64,000 nt of DNA from Anaerosporomusa subterranea (GCF_001611555.1 NZ_LSGP01000013.1:310001-374000); one strand, 5' to 3'; shown: positions 47,156 to 57,603, counted from the stretch's first letter. Program-made: numbers and translations. The notes: generated by a model not told the origin, from the letters alone.

Positions 47156-49948
47156 TTATAAGGTTTTTACGACAGCCGCGCAACGTGGACATAGTGTATG
47201 GTGATCAGGGTCACTGCCAATTGCTTCGTCATAAATCCAGCAGCGCTCACACTTTTCGCCAGATGCAGCGGTGATGACAGCGGCCAATTGCAAGCCTTGG
47301 GCGCGGAACGCATCTGCAGGAGCATGTTCCAGTCCCGCGTGAATCGATACTCCCGAAACTATCAGGATAGCCGCCATTTCTTTCGCTACTTCGTTTAATT
47401 GTTCTAACTCATGACCGGCAGCGAAGATATCAATTTTGGCGTCAAGTGAATGGCCAATAACTTTATTTCGGCGAGCCGTTTCCAATGCTTTTGTCAATTC
47501 ACTGCGTATGGATAGAATACCTGCCCATTTCTCTTCTAACGCTGAGTCGAGGTATTGGGGCTTCTCCAGAGGCCATTTGGCTAGTTGCACACTTTCCGGG
47601 AAATCTGGCATTTTCGGCATAAATTGCCAGACTTCCTCGGCGGTAAACGTTAGTACAGGTGCGATCATCGGTACAAGTGTTGTCAATATCTCGTAGATGG
47701 TCGTCTGCGCTGCCAGTCGCGCTTTAGATCCTGGCGTTGAAGAATATAAGCGGTCTTTAAGAATGTCCAGGTAAATGGCGCTGAGATCAACGGCGCAGAA
47801 ATTGTGGACTGCGTGGAACAGTTGATGATATTCATAGTCTTCGTATGCGTTGGCTACTTTTTGCTTAAGCTGCTCCAAACGCAAAAGTGCCCAACGGTCG
47901 ATTTCCTCGAGCTGTTCATAGGGCAGACAATCAGTTTCGGGCCGGAAGTCGTATAAATTGCCAAGAATGTAACGGAACGTATTGCGAATTTTACGATAGA
48001 CCTCAGACATCTGCTTCAAGATATCATTAGAAATGCGAATATCAGCTTTATAGTCTGATGAAGACACCCACAAACGCAAAATGTCTGCGCCGTATTGTTT
48101 GATAACGTCTTGAGGATAGATTGTATTGCCAATGGATTTTGACATTTTACGACCTTCGCCATCAACAACAAAGCCATGAGTCAGAACTGCCTTATAAGGA
48201 GCTTGCGCCCGGGTGGCTACAGATGTTAGCAACGATGACTGAAACCAACCACGATGCTGATCGCTGCCTTCTAGATACAAGTCAGCCGGCCAGGTCAACT
48301 CAGGTCGTTGTTCAAGAACTGCTCTATGACTGGAGCCGCTATCAAACCATACATCCATAATATCTGTTTCTTTGCGGAAAGACGAGTCTCCGCAATGCGG
48401 ACAAACAAATCCCTTAGGCAAGATCTCTTCTGCGGTTCTAGCCCACCAAGAGTCGGATCCTTCGTTATGAAATAGATCTGCAACTGCCTTAATGGTATCA
48501 TCGGTAATGATATGTTCTTGGCACGAATTGCAATAAAAAATGGGAATAGGAACTCCCCAGACACGCTGGCGGGAAATGCACCAATCTTGCCGATCAGCGA
48601 CCATGTTGCGGATTCGATCTTCGCCCCATGCGGGAATCCACTGCACCTCGCCAATTGCTTTTAAGGCCGCATCGCGGAATCCGTCTACGGATGCAAACCA
48701 CTGCTCTGTGGCTCGATAAATGATTGGGTTCTTGCAGCGCCAGCAATGGGCATATTGGTGTTTTAGCGAGCTCTTACCTAATAGCATGCCTTTTGCAGCC
48801 AACTCTTTTATCACCGGTACGTTGGCGTCCTCAACAAACATACCTTGAAACTTTCCGCCTTCAGCTGTAAACCGGCCGGCATGGTCTACTGGATTAATAA
48901 CAGGTAGTTGGTATTTCTGACCAATCTCAAAGTCTTCCTGACCATGGCCCGGTGCTGTATGCACGCAACCAGTTCCCGCTTCTAGAGTTACGTGGTCGCC
49001 AAGGATAACAACTGACGTGCGATCCAAAAATGGGTGCGCAAATGTAATCCCTTCTAGGTCCTGACCTTTTACTGATTGTAAAATAGTATACTCACCTATA
49101 TTGCATGCCTTAACAACAGAGTCGATGAGTTCTGTGGCCAACAGGTAAACCTCACCGTTTGCGGCTTTGACCCAAGAATACTCTAACTCTGCATTGAGTG
49201 CAATCGCCACGTTTGCTGGCATTGTCCAAGGAGTTGTTGTCCAGATAACAGCGAATACAGGGCTTGCTTTAATTGTTTCGGATAGTTTTCCCTGATCGTC
49301 GGCGAGCGGGAACTTAACAAAGATTGCATGTGATTTTTTTTCAGCGTATTCAATTTCAGCTTCGGCCAATGCTGTTTCGCACGATGGGCACCAATAAACT
49401 GATTTTAGGCCTTTATAAATGTAGCCTTTCTTTGCCATTTCGCCGAAGACTTCAATTTGCTTGGCCTCGTACGCAGGATAGAGTGTGACATAGGGATGCT
49501 CCCAGTCACCGCTGACTCCCAACCGTTTAAAATCTTCCCGCTGCAGGTCTAAGCACTTTAACGCGTATTCTTTGCACTCACGCCGCAAATCAAGTGGATT
49601 TAGTTCATGACGATTAAGACCAAGAATTTTAATAGCCGCATGTTCAATCGGCAGTCCATGCGTGTCCCAGCCTGGTACATAGGGGGCATCAAAACCGCGC
49701 AAAGATTTGTACTTTACAATGATATCCTTGAGAATTTTATTCAGTGCAGTGCCAATATGTATATTGCCATTTGCATAAGGCGGTCCGTCATGCAGAACAA
49801 ACTTAGTTTTTCCTTTAGCTGCTTGCAGCTTTTTCTCATATATTTTTTCATTATTCCAGTATTCAAGCATTGACGGCTCTCGTTCAGGCAGACCGGCCCG
49901 CATGGGAAACTCTGTTTGTGGCAAATTCAATGTTTTACTATAATCCAA
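47156..49948 (-). CDS. ileS: Isoleucyl-tRNA synthetase
   Basis: The 930 residues show class I motifs [15 protein letters not shown] and KMSKSIGN, an editing domain, and a C-terminal zinc motif (CERCW ... CPRC). TTG at 49948 is used because GGAGGTG lies 7 nt upstream; the longer ATG frame would start before the leader hairpin. There is no T-box in the leader, unlike many Bacillota ileS genes. Confidence 0.97.
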   Translation of the reverse strand: MDYSKTLNLPQTEFPMRAGLPEREPSMLEYWNNEKIYEKKLQAAKGKTKFVLHDGPPYANGNIHIGTALNKILKDIIVKYKSLRGFDAPYVPGWDTHGLPIEHAAIKILGLNRHELNPLDLRRECKEYALKCLDLQREDFKRLGVSGDWEHPYVTLYPAYEAKQIEVFGEMAKKGYIYKGLKSVYWCPSCETALAEAEIEYAEKKSHAIFVKFPLADDQGKLSETIKASPVFAVIWTTTPWTMPANVAIALNAELEYSWVKAANGEVYLLATELIDSVVKACNIGEYTILQSVKGQDLEGITFAHPFLDRTSVVILGDHVTLEAGTGCVHTAPGHGQEDFEIGQKYQLPVINPVDHAGRFTAEGGKFQGMFVEDANVPVIKELAAKGMLLGKSSLKHQYAHCWRCKNPIIYRATEQWFASVDGFRDAALKAIGEVQWIPAWGEDRIRNMVADRQDWCISRQRVWGVPIPIFYCNSCQEHIITDDTIKAVADLFHNEGSDSWWARTAEEILPKGFVCPHCGDSSFRKETDIMDVWFDSGSSHRAVLEQRPELTWPADLYLEGSDQHRGWFQSSLLTSVATRAQAPYKAVLTHGFVVDGEGRKMSKSIGNTIYPQDVIKQYGADILRLWVSSSDYKADIRISNDILKQMSEVYRKIRNTFRYILGNLYDFRPETDCLPYEQLEEIDRWALLRLEQLKQKVANAYEDYEYHQLFHAVHNFCAVDLSAIYLDILKDRLYSSTPGSKARLAAQTTIYEILTTLVPMIAPVLTFTAEEVWQFMPKMPDFPESVQLAKWPLEKPQYLDSALEEKWAGILSIRSELTKALETARRNKVIGHSLDAKIDIFAAGHELEQLNEVAKEMAAILIVSGVSIHAGLEHAPADAFRAQGLQLAAVITAASGEKCERCWIYDEAIGSDPDHHTLCPRCAAVVKTL

Positions 49949-49961
49949 GGATAGCACCTCC

Positions 49962-49998
49962 AAAAAAAATACGTCCCTCACGCAAAAAAGTGTGAGGG
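49962..49998 (-). terminator. Terminator-like hairpin in the ileS leader
   Basis: A stem CCCTCAC / GTGAGGG (7 bp plus one outer mismatch pair) is followed by ACGTA and eight U on the minus strand, ending 6 nt before the ileS ribosome binding site. It lies downstream of a strong promoter, so it can act as an attenuator. Confidence 0.7.
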
Positions 49999-50029
49999 GA
50001 TCAAAAAACCAACATTGCGCATTAAATTT

Positions 50030-50058
50030 ATTATACTGAGTTCAGAGTACATAGTCAA
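50030..50058 (-). promoter_or_regulatory. ileS promoter
   Basis: TTGACT (50053-50058) and a perfect TATAAT (50030-50035) on the minus strand are 17 bp apart. The -35 overlaps the stop codon of the upstream DUF167 gene. The leader is about 75 nt. Confidence 0.85.
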
Positions 50059-50354
50059 TTTTTGTCGACATTGACTTCTATAGACGCAAGAAATTGTTTC
50101 GCAGAGACCCCAAGGATTTTAATTGCTTTAGTACGGCTTTTGTACCCAGATACTAGAAGAACATTACTCTTAGGCACTCGCAGCAATTCGGAAAGCAAAG
50201 CAAGACAGGCATGATTAGCGGCGCCATCAACTGGCGGAGCGTTAAGATAGGCTTTGATACTGTCGCTGGTGTCCTTTACGATTCGGTTACGGCTTGAACG
50301 AGGCTGAACCTTGACAGTTATAACGACTCCATCCGGCAGTTCTTTAATGCTCAA
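50055..50354 (-). CDS. DUF167/YggU family protein
   Basis: A 99-residue protein of the YggU family (VKVQPRSSRNRIV, LNAPPVDGAANHACLALL, VLLVSGYKSRTKAI). The function is unknown. It is 2 nt after divIVA and its stop codon overlaps the ileS -35. Confidence 0.93.
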   Translation of the reverse strand: MSIKELPDGVVITVKVQPRSSRNRIVKDTSDSIKAYLNAPPVDGAANHACLALLSELLRVPKSNVLLVSGYKSRTKAIKILGVSAKQFLASIEVNVDKN

Positions 50355-50356
50355 AG

Positions 50357-50809
50357 TTATGCTTCTTCATCTTCGGATACGTTGAGCATATCAAGCTGCG
50401 CCTGCAGCAATGTGCGCATACGACTTCGATAGATATGGGTTTGTCGTTGCAGGTCTTCATACTCAGTTGTCAATTTGCGTGCCTTATTTCTGGCTTCATC
50501 TACGATACGGGACGCTGTCACTTCAGCCTCTTTCGTAATTAGCTCAGCCTCTTTTTTCGCGTTTAGCTTGACGTCTTCTGCCGTTTCCTGGGCCACAACC
50601 AGAGTGTTATTTAGAGTGGTTTCAAGATTTTGATAATGTTCCAATTTGCCGCTAAGACGTTCGAGGGTTTCTTTTAATTCGATGTTTTCGCGATACAGTT
50701 TTTCGTAGTCTTTGATTACCTTATCAAGAAATTGATCGACATCTTCTTCGTTATAACCACGAAAACCTTTTTTAAATTCTTTGTTATGAATATCTAGGGG
50801 TGTCAACAT
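50357..50809 (-). CDS. divIVA: DivIVA family cell-division protein
   Basis: A 150-residue coiled-coil protein that senses membrane curvature. It begins LTPLDIHNKEFKKGFRGYNE-EDVDQFLDKV, the standard lipid-binding domain; the rest is coiled coil. It lies in the sepF-proC-ylmH-divIVA-ileS order. Confidence 0.95.
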   Translation of the reverse strand: MLTPLDIHNKEFKKGFRGYNEEDVDQFLDKVIKDYEKLYRENIELKETLERLSGKLEHYQNLETTLNNTLVVAQETAEDVKLNAKKEAELITKEAEVTASRIVDEARNKARKLTTEYEDLQRQTHIYRSRMRTLLQAQLDMLNVSEDEEA

Positions 50810-50851
50810 GTCGAACCCTCCCGTGAATTTATGCCCATGCGGGTCGCAATT

Positions 50852-51640
50852 TTAAAGAAATCGTTTAAGTATAACACTGGTGCGGCCCTTCTTGGTCTGG
50901 CCGATAATTTCGCTGATCTCGACACGACCCCGACCACGCATTGAAATGATGTCCCCTTGTTTCACATTTTGTGCGCTGTTTTTGGCTTCCTGCCAATTCA
51001 CCTTTAGCTTGTCAGCAGCGATATCACTAGCCATTTTGCTTCTAGAGACGCCAAATCCGGCAGCAGCGATGACATCTAGACGCATTGAGGCAACAGTTGT
51101 CCGAATTTCCTTTATACGTTCTTCTTTCGCCACCAATTCTTCAAGTGGCAACAAAATCGACTTGGCTGGAGCGGCCCCAATTTTGTCAAGATTCTGCAAC
51201 ACGAAAGGTATCATGGATGAATCAATAACGACTTGACATCCGTCAGGTAGCATAATGATGTCGCCAATTATTTCTCGTTTTAGACCAAGCCCAGTCAGAG
51301 CACCCAGAACATCTCGATGCGACAATTGATAATAACGTGGATCAAACTCCATACGAATCGCACCAATTCCATAGTCGACATCACCCATAAAATCTTCATC
51401 TGTAAAAGACGCTTTTACTCTCTCCGCTGAGACATATCCGCCATTTGCATCAAGTTGAAGACGTTCAAAATGGGCGGCAATTGTTTCGGCGATCGTATAG
51501 CCATACGGATCGAGAAAGTCTGTAATTTTATATTTATGGTAACGTAAAGCCGCTTCAGCCGTATCAAGAAGTTTTGCCGCCAAATCGGCATCACCACTGG
51601 CACGATAATAGCGAATAATTTTTTCCCGTTCATTAGCCAT
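50852..51640 (-). CDS. ylmH: YlmH-like S4 domain RNA-binding protein
   Basis: The 262 residues have an N-terminal YlmH domain and an S4 domain (about 182-250; RSKMASDIAADKLKVNW). In B. subtilis and others YlmH acts on stalled 50S-peptidyl-tRNA, a quality-control role that would complement RqcH here. There is a 2-nt gap to proC. Confidence 0.92.
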   Translation of the reverse strand: MANEREKIIRYYRASGDADLAAKLLDTAEAALRYHKYKITDFLDPYGYTIAETIAAHFERLQLDANGGYVSAERVKASFTDEDFMGDVDYGIGAIRMEFDPRYYQLSHRDVLGALTGLGLKREIIGDIIMLPDGCQVVIDSSMIPFVLQNLDKIGAAPAKSILLPLEELVAKEERIKEIRTTVASMRLDVIAAAGFGVSRSKMASDIAADKLKVNWQEAKNSAQNVKQGDIISMRGRGRVEISEIIGQTKKGRTSVILKRFL

Positions 51641-51641
51641 G

Positions 51642-52457
51642 CTATTTGTTCATCTCCGAGGACCGTTTACTTGCCTCAACTACAGCATCAATTAAGGCTG
51701 TACGCAGGCCATTTTGCTCCAACACGTGGATACCTGCAATAGTGGTTCCAGCGGGAGATGTAACCATGTCGCGTAACTTAGCCGGGTGTTCACCGGTCTC
51801 TAATACCATTTTCGCCGCTCCCATTAGTGTTTGCGCAGCTAGCAAAATTGCCGTCTGACGGTTAAGCCCTACGAGCACCCCTGCATCGGCGAGAGCATCA
51901 ATGATAACAAAGGCATAGCCTGGACCGCTTCCTGACAAACCGGTTACTCCATCCATCAGATCTTCGGCGATAATTACGGCTCTTCCCACTGCCTCAAATA
52001 ATTTTACGGCAAGTTGTCCATCTTCTTTGGTCGCAAGATTACCCAGACTAATGGCAGCCATACCTGCGCTAACCGCTACCGGTGTGTTCGGCATAACGCG
52101 AAGAACACGAACACCCTGCAACGTTTCTTCCAAACGGCTCAAACAAATCCCGGCTGCGATAGAGATAACCAGTGTGCGCTTATCGACAGTTGGAGCGATT
52201 TCATCCAAAACCTTCCCGATGATTTGTGGTTTAACCGCCAGAATTAAAATGTCAGAATGCTTGACAAGAGCAAGATTATCTTGAGTAACACTGACCCCAT
52301 ACTGATTGGACAGATATTGCAGACGCTGTTCGGAGATATCGCTAAGCATACATTGAGAGGCCGTCAGGATTCCAATCTCAAGAAGACCTTTTAGGATGGC
52401 TTCAGCCATAGCGCCTGCTCCGATGAAGCCAACCTTTTTATTGTTAAGCAAGAGCAT
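51642..52457 (-). CDS. proC: Pyrroline-5-carboxylate reductase
   Basis: It makes proline with NAD(P)H. The 271 residues have the Rossmann GFIGAGAMAEAIL, RVMPNTP and SGSGPGYAF. ATG at 52457 is placed behind TTGGAGGACTTT. It takes the position where ylmG (yggT) is found in most Bacillota. Confidence 0.97.
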   Translation of the reverse strand: MLLLNNKKVGFIGAGAMAEAILKGLLEIGILTASQCMLSDISEQRLQYLSNQYGVSVTQDNLALVKHSDILILAVKPQIIGKVLDEIAPTVDKRTLVISIAAGICLSRLEETLQGVRVLRVMPNTPVAVSAGMAAISLGNLATKEDGQLAVKLFEAVGRAVIIAEDLMDGVTGLSGSGPGYAFVIIDALADAGVLVGLNRQTAILLAAQTLMGAAKMVLETGEHPAKLRDMVTSPAGTTIAGIHVLEQNGLRTALIDAVVEASKRSSEMNK

Positions 52458-52469
52458 AAAGTCCTCCAA

Positions 52470-52895
52470 CTACTTGTTCATCCAAGATAAGACTGATTTA
52501 TCTGCCCCATCGTCGCGGCCTGTATAGGCAATATCCACATTACTGGGAACGCAGAAGAAAATATTGTTGCCGATTTTCTGGATATTGCCGCTTAATGCGT
52601 ATGTTGTTCCGCTAATAAAATCCACCATTCTCTTGGCCACATCTTTATCAGTATTCTCAAAGTTGACAACAACCGGTTTCCGGTTTTTCAGATGATCGGC
52701 AATTTGCTGTGCATCGTCAAAGGAGTAAGGCTCAACTACAATGACTTTAATCGGCTTCTGTGAGTTCGTCAAATTGACCAGATTATTTTTTTTAGATGTC
52801 TTTGACTCTGGCTCATCTTGTCTTAGTCGATCGTCTTCCGTTTCGACAGGCTCAATTATACCGAGAGTTCCCCAAACTTTTTCCATAATTTTCAT
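52470..52895 (-). CDS. sepF: Cell division protein SepF
   Basis: It anchors and aligns FtsZ at the septum. The 141 residues have an N-terminal amphipathic helix, a variable linker, and the SepF core (about 50-130; VVNFENTDKDVAKRMVDFISG and YALSG). ATG at 52895 is preferred over the adjacent GTG. It follows yggS by 26 nt and precedes proC. Confidence 0.95.
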   Translation of the reverse strand: MKIMEKVWGTLGIIEPVETEDDRLRQDEPESKTSKKNNLVNLTNSQKPIKVIVVEPYSFDDAQQIADHLKNRKPVVVNFENTDKDVAKRMVDFISGTTYALSGNIQKIGNNIFFCVPSNVDIAYTGRDDGADKSVLSWMNK

Positions 52896-52921
52896 CACAA
52901 TAGCGATACCTCCTTAGTATC

Positions 52922-53617
52922 TCAGCCGCGTTTTCCGAATATACCTGTACCAATCCTGATCAGATTAGCACCTTCTTCAATGGCAACCGGGTAGTCATTT
53001 GTCATTCCCATAGAGACCCATTCTAGACTGGTATTAGGAAAATTCAATGATTTGATTTCCTGAAATAAATGAAATAGCTCTCGAAACACAGGTCGAGTTT
53101 TTTCAATGTCATCACATAATGGTGCAATCGTCATACAGCCGCAAAGGCGGATATTTTCCAGTGAAGACAAGAATCCCGCCATTTCGACTGCTTGGTTCGG
53201 CGGTACGCCAAACTTCGTATCCTCGCCAGAAACGTTAATTTGCATCAATACATCTTGACGCTTGTTCAACTTTGCGGCTGTCTTCGCAATCTCAATAGCC
53301 AGAGATTTGCTATCTAGAGAATGAATTAAATGACAAAACGGAACTATCAGCCTGGCTTTATTTGTTTGCAAATGACCGATAAAATGCCATTCTGCCATCT
53401 CGCCAATATCTGCATACTTTTGCACAGCTTCTTGCACTCGGTTTTCCGCAACAGCAGTAATTCCAGCGGCCAAGGCAGTTCGGATTGCCATAGTACTCTG
53501 ATTCTTTGTCACTGCGAGCACTCTCACATCAGGCAGATCCGAAAAACGATTTTCTCTCATAGCAGCCAATGCGTTTACTTTGTGCAGAATTTGAACTATT
53601 TTCTGATCAATGGACAT
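52922..53617 (-). CDS. yggS: YggS/YlmE PLP homeostasis protein
   Basis: A 231-residue alanine-racemase-fold protein that binds PLP through the Lys in AVTKN and helps keep vitamin B6 balance. ATG at 53617 follows GGAGG; the frame is open further upstream without a site. Conserved H-FIGHLQTNK and GMTNDYPVAIEEGAN are present. Confidence 0.95.
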   Translation of the reverse strand: MSIDQKIVQILHKVNALAAMRENRFSDLPDVRVLAVTKNQSTMAIRTALAAGITAVAENRVQEAVQKYADIGEMAEWHFIGHLQTNKARLIVPFCHLIHSLDSKSLAIEIAKTAAKLNKRQDVLMQINVSGEDTKFGVPPNQAVEMAGFLSSLENIRLCGCMTIAPLCDDIEKTRPVFRELFHLFQEIKSLNFPNTSLEWVSMGMTNDYPVAIEEGANLIRIGTGIFGKRG

Positions 53618-53750
53618 AGAGATACCTCCATCATATAAACTATTCGCTAATAAACATAATTTTCCTCTTGATATTATGTTTTGATTCAAAAAAATATCGA
53701 GAATGTGACTGAAGTCCTGCATTGTGGGATAGAAACTAGAAAGGATAGGA

Positions 53751-53780
53751 AAAAAGCTACCCTAAATTACAGGCAGCTTT
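53751..53780 (-). terminator. Terminator of the divergent deacetylase gene
   Basis: Stem AAAGCT(G)CC / GG(G)AGCTTT with a U-rich tail on the minus strand, 9 nt after the stop of the deacetylase-like gene. Confidence 0.75.
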
Positions 53781-53788
53781 GGAAGAAT

Positions 53789-54979
53789 CTATTTGACAAG
53801 CTGTGAAGCAAAAACCAGTCGAATTCCGGACGCTTCTATTTCAGGGAGCATTTCGCGAAGAGCGATGGCAGTTGTTGGACGAGCGTGCCCGATAATAATC
53901 ATTTCATTCTGCTTTAATGCTGTTTTAATTGCTTGCCGTATTTGTGCTTTTATTGCGCCTACGTCAGGATTATTGTCAATGAACAAATCATTTTCCGCTG
54001 TGCGGATCCTAGATTGCTTCGCAATGGCCGCGGCAACTGATTCAGATGTGGTCCGGCTATCAACGAAGAAGAGGTTATTCGGACTGATCGCTGCCATCAC
54101 AGCGCGCATTACTTTGTTATCCGCCGTCGCTTTTGATCCCTGGTGATTATTGACTCCTACCGCGCCGGGGACAGATGCTAGCGCTTTCAGAACAGTTTCT
54201 CTAATTTGTTTATCGTTCATAGCTGCAGAAATTACTACTGGCTCTCGGACATTGGCTGGAGCAAGCGGTTCCATTGGCAAATGCAGCATGACCTGATGTC
54301 CTGCACTTAGAGCATTGGCAGCTGACTCGTTACTGAAAGGGCGGTGAGGCAGCACTGAGAATGTTAATGGTTGCTTGATGGCAACAAAGGATTGAATGGG
54401 TTCTGCCGAATAGCCAAAATCATCGATGATGATCGCCATTTCTGCTTTTACTTGAAGCTTCTTCTGTTCCGATGGTTCGGTAATGATGAAAATTTTATCA
54501 GAGATGATTGTTACGGGGTCCTGATCTAGCATATCTTGTAAGCCAATATCCAATCTCTGCGTCTTCGTTCCCTGAAAATCATCAGACTGAATAGCGAGAA
54601 TCTTGCCTTTTGCCTGTGGTAAAGCAGCCTCTAAAGATTTGATCAAAGCGTGGACCGGCAGGTCTTTGGGCTTTTCTATAAGCAGATTTCGAGAATGCCA
54701 ACGAATTTTCCCTTCCGCTTGTGTGCGGGGAGCTTGACGCTCAATAGCTTCTGTCTGCTTAATAATTACGCGGTGGTTGGAAAGCACAGTATCAACCGTT
54801 GTGTGCAAAACGGTGCAAGCAGCAGTATAATCTGCGCTGGTGCCTGCACCTGTTTTTTCGAGCTTATAACGATCGAGCTGACCTTGCTGATCTTTTTCAG
54901 GCCAAAGAACTAAAAAGAAGGCTATTATCGCAGCAAATCCCACGAGCAGTAGCCAGGGGCTTGTCTTTCTTTTGCGCAT
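53789..54979 (-). CDS. Divergent polysaccharide deacetylase protein
   Basis: The 396 residues have an N-terminal TM (about 8-27) and a C-terminal domain (about 185-396) of the divergent polysaccharide deacetylase family (IIDDFGYSAEPIQSF, HLPMEPLAP, GVNNHQGSKAT). The family is exported and probably acts on the envelope. Catalytic ligands differ from NodB, so activity is uncertain. It is placed between yggS and pgeF, which are usually adjacent. Confidence 0.85.
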   Translation of the reverse strand: MRKRKTSPWLLLVGFAAIIAFFLVLWPEKDQQGQLDRYKLEKTGAGTSADYTAACTVLHTTVDTVLSNHRVIIKQTEAIERQAPRTQAEGKIRWHSRNLLIEKPKDLPVHALIKSLEAALPQAKGKILAIQSDDFQGTKTQRLDIGLQDMLDQDPVTIISDKIFIITEPSEQKKLQVKAEMAIIIDDFGYSAEPIQSFVAIKQPLTFSVLPHRPFSNESAANALSAGHQVMLHLPMEPLAPANVREPVVISAAMNDKQIRETVLKALASVPGAVGVNNHQGSKATADNKVMRAVMAAISPNNLFFVDSRTTSESVAAAIAKQSRIRTAENDLFIDNNPDVGAIKAQIRQAIKTALKQNEMIIIGHARPTTAIALREMLPEIEASGIRLVFASQLVK

Positions 54980-55007
54980 GGTGATCTCCTATACTAGAAT
55001 GACGGCA

Positions 55008-55826
55008 TTATAGCTGTACAACTGCAGCCAAGCGACCGGTCGTGCCGTGTTCAGCCCTATGTGAATAGTATAATTGGGTATTACAGGAAGTGCAAATGCC
55101 GCTGACCACAATATTGTCTTCACTTGCGCCAACTTCAAGTAACTGACGGCGATTCAATTCCCAAAGATCAAACTGCCAACGGTTATTCTTCTGCAGTGTA
55201 AAGTTGGACCAAGTGTTTGTAAACTCCTGTTGCAATCTGTTGATCACAGTTTGATCGACTTCGTAGCAACATTGGCCGATGGATGGCCCAATTCCGATCA
55301 AGCAATCTTTAGGATTGACATTGAATTCCGCCTGCAGCTTAGTTAATGTCTTGGCCGCTATCCGGGAGACTGTCCCTTTCCAGCCTGCATGGCTAATAGC
55401 GGTAACTCGGCGAACAGGATCAAAAAATAATACAGGTACGCAATCTGCATAAAAGAGCATCAGGGGAACACCTGGTTCAATGGTTGCCAGTGCATCTGTT
55501 GAGGAGAAAGCTCGGGAGTAGTCTTTTGCTCCTGATCCCCTGTCATCAGCTGAGACAATTGTGATGGTATCTTCATGAACCTGTTGTGCGGTAACAACTG
55601 CTTCTGGATTAATACCGATAGCGGCGGCAAATAAAGAACGATTTCTTAACACCGTTTCACGCGTATCACCAGTATGAAGACCTAGATTCAACGAATTGAA
55701 TGGGGAAGTGCTGTAACCATGTAGTCGAGTCGAGATGCCATGTATTAGGCCGTGCGCTTCAAAATGGCTAAAGATACCATACCAGACGCCATTATCTGCA
55801 TGGCGCAAGATAAATTGCTCTTTCAT
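55008..55826 (-). CDS. pgeF: Peptidoglycan editing factor PgeF (YlmD)
   Basis: A 272-residue protein of the multicopper-polyphenol-oxidase fold that removes wrong L-Ser from peptidoglycan precursors. Metal ligands lie in HAGWKGTVSRI, DCVPVL and GIGPSIGQCCYEVD. ATG at 55826 is spaced 6 nt from GGAG. It belongs with the YlmE-SepF cluster. Confidence 0.93.
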   Translation of the reverse strand: MKEQFILRHADNGVWYGIFSHFEAHGLIHGISTRLHGYSTSPFNSLNLGLHTGDTRETVLRNRSLFAAAIGINPEAVVTAQQVHEDTITIVSADDRGSGAKDYSRAFSSTDALATIEPGVPLMLFYADCVPVLFFDPVRRVTAISHAGWKGTVSRIAAKTLTKLQAEFNVNPKDCLIGIGPSIGQCCYEVDQTVINRLQQEFTNTWSNFTLQKNNRWQFDLWELNRRQLLEVGASEDNIVVSGICTSCNTQLYYSHRAEHGTTGRLAAVVQL

Positions 55827-55844
55827 CATTTTCTCCTTCCACGT

Positions 55845-57575
55845 TTAGCGGCATACGCCGCAACGATGGCAGTCATCAAAACAGGGAGCGGTATATTTCT
55901 CTTGCAGCGCGGCTTGATGTTCATGCCGCAAGTAATCGGTTTCGAGTCCGATGTTATACCTATGCCAAGGCAATACTTCTTCATGACTGCGTTCCCTATA
56001 TAAATACTCATTCTCGTTCAGGCCTTCTTGTTTAATGGCCTGTTTCCAATACTTTCGACCGCCCAATGATTGAGCCAATGCTAGCACCCTCGACAGCCGG
56101 CGGTCACCTCTTGCAAGCACAGCCTGTATATATGCTTCCTTCGGGGATTCAACAAGAACCTCTATTCCTCTTATGCCTTTGAGTGAGGCTTGAATCGAAG
56201 CTAGGCGTGCCGAGACAATGGCATAGTCACACATAGGCAGCCACTGAAATGGAGTGAAGGGCTTGGGAACAAAAGGATTAACGCTGAGTGTCAATTTGCC
56301 TTTGCTGCCGAGAACCTCCATCTGCCGCTTAATCGTTTTAGCCATTACAGCGATGGCTGTAATATCATCGTCAGTTTCTGTCGGTAGTCCGACCATAATA
56401 TATAAGCGGACATGAACAATCCCTGCTTGGATAGCCAGTTTGACGGCAATCTCAAGAGATTGGTCGCTAATGGTTTTATTAATTACGCGACGTAGTCGTT
56501 CGCTACCTGCTTCGGGTGCTAAGGTAATCGTCTTGTGCCCGCTGTTAGCTAGTGCGGATACCAGTATCTCTGTCAAAGAGTCAGCCCGTAGAGATGCGAC
56601 CGACATCGACAGGCCTTTGTCGGCAATATAGGTGCAAAGGGCGTTAATATCAGGATAATCCGAAATTGCGGCACCCATGAGGCCTACTCTTGCTTGATAG
56701 GCAACAGCAGCGTCCACTCCTTTCTTTACGGTCTCAAGTGACCGAGAGCGTGGCCGCCGGAAACAATATCCTGCCATGCAAAAACGACAATGCCGACCGC
56801 AGCCGCGAGCAACTTCTACGAGATACATGTTGCTGAATTCTGTATTTGGGGTAACAATGACTGTTTCTCCAGGATATGAATCTAGGTTTTCTACCCAGCG
56901 GCGAACAATCTGTTTAGGAACTGAGGCAAGCGTGGTGCTACCGTTAATTATCCCATGTTCATTATACTCATGCTGATAGAGCGCCGGGATATATAGTCCG
57001 GGAACCTGAGCAAGCGCTAGTAAGATTTCTTGCCTTGAGGCTCGTCTTTCTTGCTCACGGTAGTATACATCCAACAGTTCGTGAATGACTTCCTCTCCCT
57101 CGCCGACCACGCAGATATCCACGAACTCTGCTAATGGTTCTGGATTAAAGGTGGCGCAAGGGCCCCCGATGATTACAAGTGGATCGTTGTCTGTTCGTTC
57201 ACTAGCTCGAAGCGGGACACGTCCAAGAGCCAGCATGTCAAGTAGGTGAAAGTAATCCATTTCAAAGGATACTGCGAAGCCGATTAATGGGAATTCGCGT
57301 AGTGGGCGTTGGGTCTCAATACTCAATAATGGAGTTTTAGTTCGAATGTGCTCACGTAACTGTTCTGGATCGGGAAAAAAGAAACGCTCACAGGCGGTAT
57401 CTCCACGTAGATTAATTTGCTGATAAATAATCTGCATACCCAGATTTGACATACCAACATGGTAGCTGTTTGGATACGCGAGCGCAAATGGCTGTCTTGC
57501 GCCAGGAGCATAAACGCTTGCTCCTTGCTCGGCAGCTAAAATGCTCTGCTGATACTTAATCAAGTTCCACGACAT
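55845..57575 (-). CDS. B12-binding-domain radical SAM protein (TIGR03960-like)
   Basis: The 576 residues include an N-terminal Rossmann-like region, a radical SAM core with GRHCRFCMAGYCFRRP, and a C-terminal helical region that ends in a CFDDCHRCGVC motif. TIGR03960 proteins are common in Clostridia, of unknown role. The companion DUF2344 (TIGR03936) gene is not next to it. Confidence 0.85.
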   Translation of the reverse strand: MSWNLIKYQQSILAAEQGASVYAPGARQPFALAYPNSYHVGMSNLGMQIIYQQINLRGDTACERFFFPDPEQLREHIRTKTPLLSIETQRPLREFPLIGFAVSFEMDYFHLLDMLALGRVPLRASERTDNDPLVIIGGPCATFNPEPLAEFVDICVVGEGEEVIHELLDVYYREQERRASRQEILLALAQVPGLYIPALYQHEYNEHGIINGSTTLASVPKQIVRRWVENLDSYPGETVIVTPNTEFSNMYLVEVARGCGRHCRFCMAGYCFRRPRSRSLETVKKGVDAAVAYQARVGLMGAAISDYPDINALCTYIADKGLSMSVASLRADSLTEILVSALANSGHKTITLAPEAGSERLRRVINKTISDQSLEIAVKLAIQAGIVHVRLYIMVGLPTETDDDITAIAVMAKTIKRQMEVLGSKGKLTLSVNPFVPKPFTPFQWLPMCDYAIVSARLASIQASLKGIRGIEVLVESPKEAYIQAVLARGDRRLSRVLALAQSLGGRKYWKQAIKQEGLNENEYLYRERSHEEVLPWHRYNIGLETDYLRHEHQAALQEKYTAPCFDDCHRCGVCR

Positions 57576-57603
57576 AATGAATCACTACCCTACTTGTAGA
57601 AAT

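Noticed and set aside
49949-50055. T-box leader for ileS
   Set aside because: The leader is only about 75 nt and lacks the AGGGTGGAACCGCG antiterminator sequence and specifier stem.
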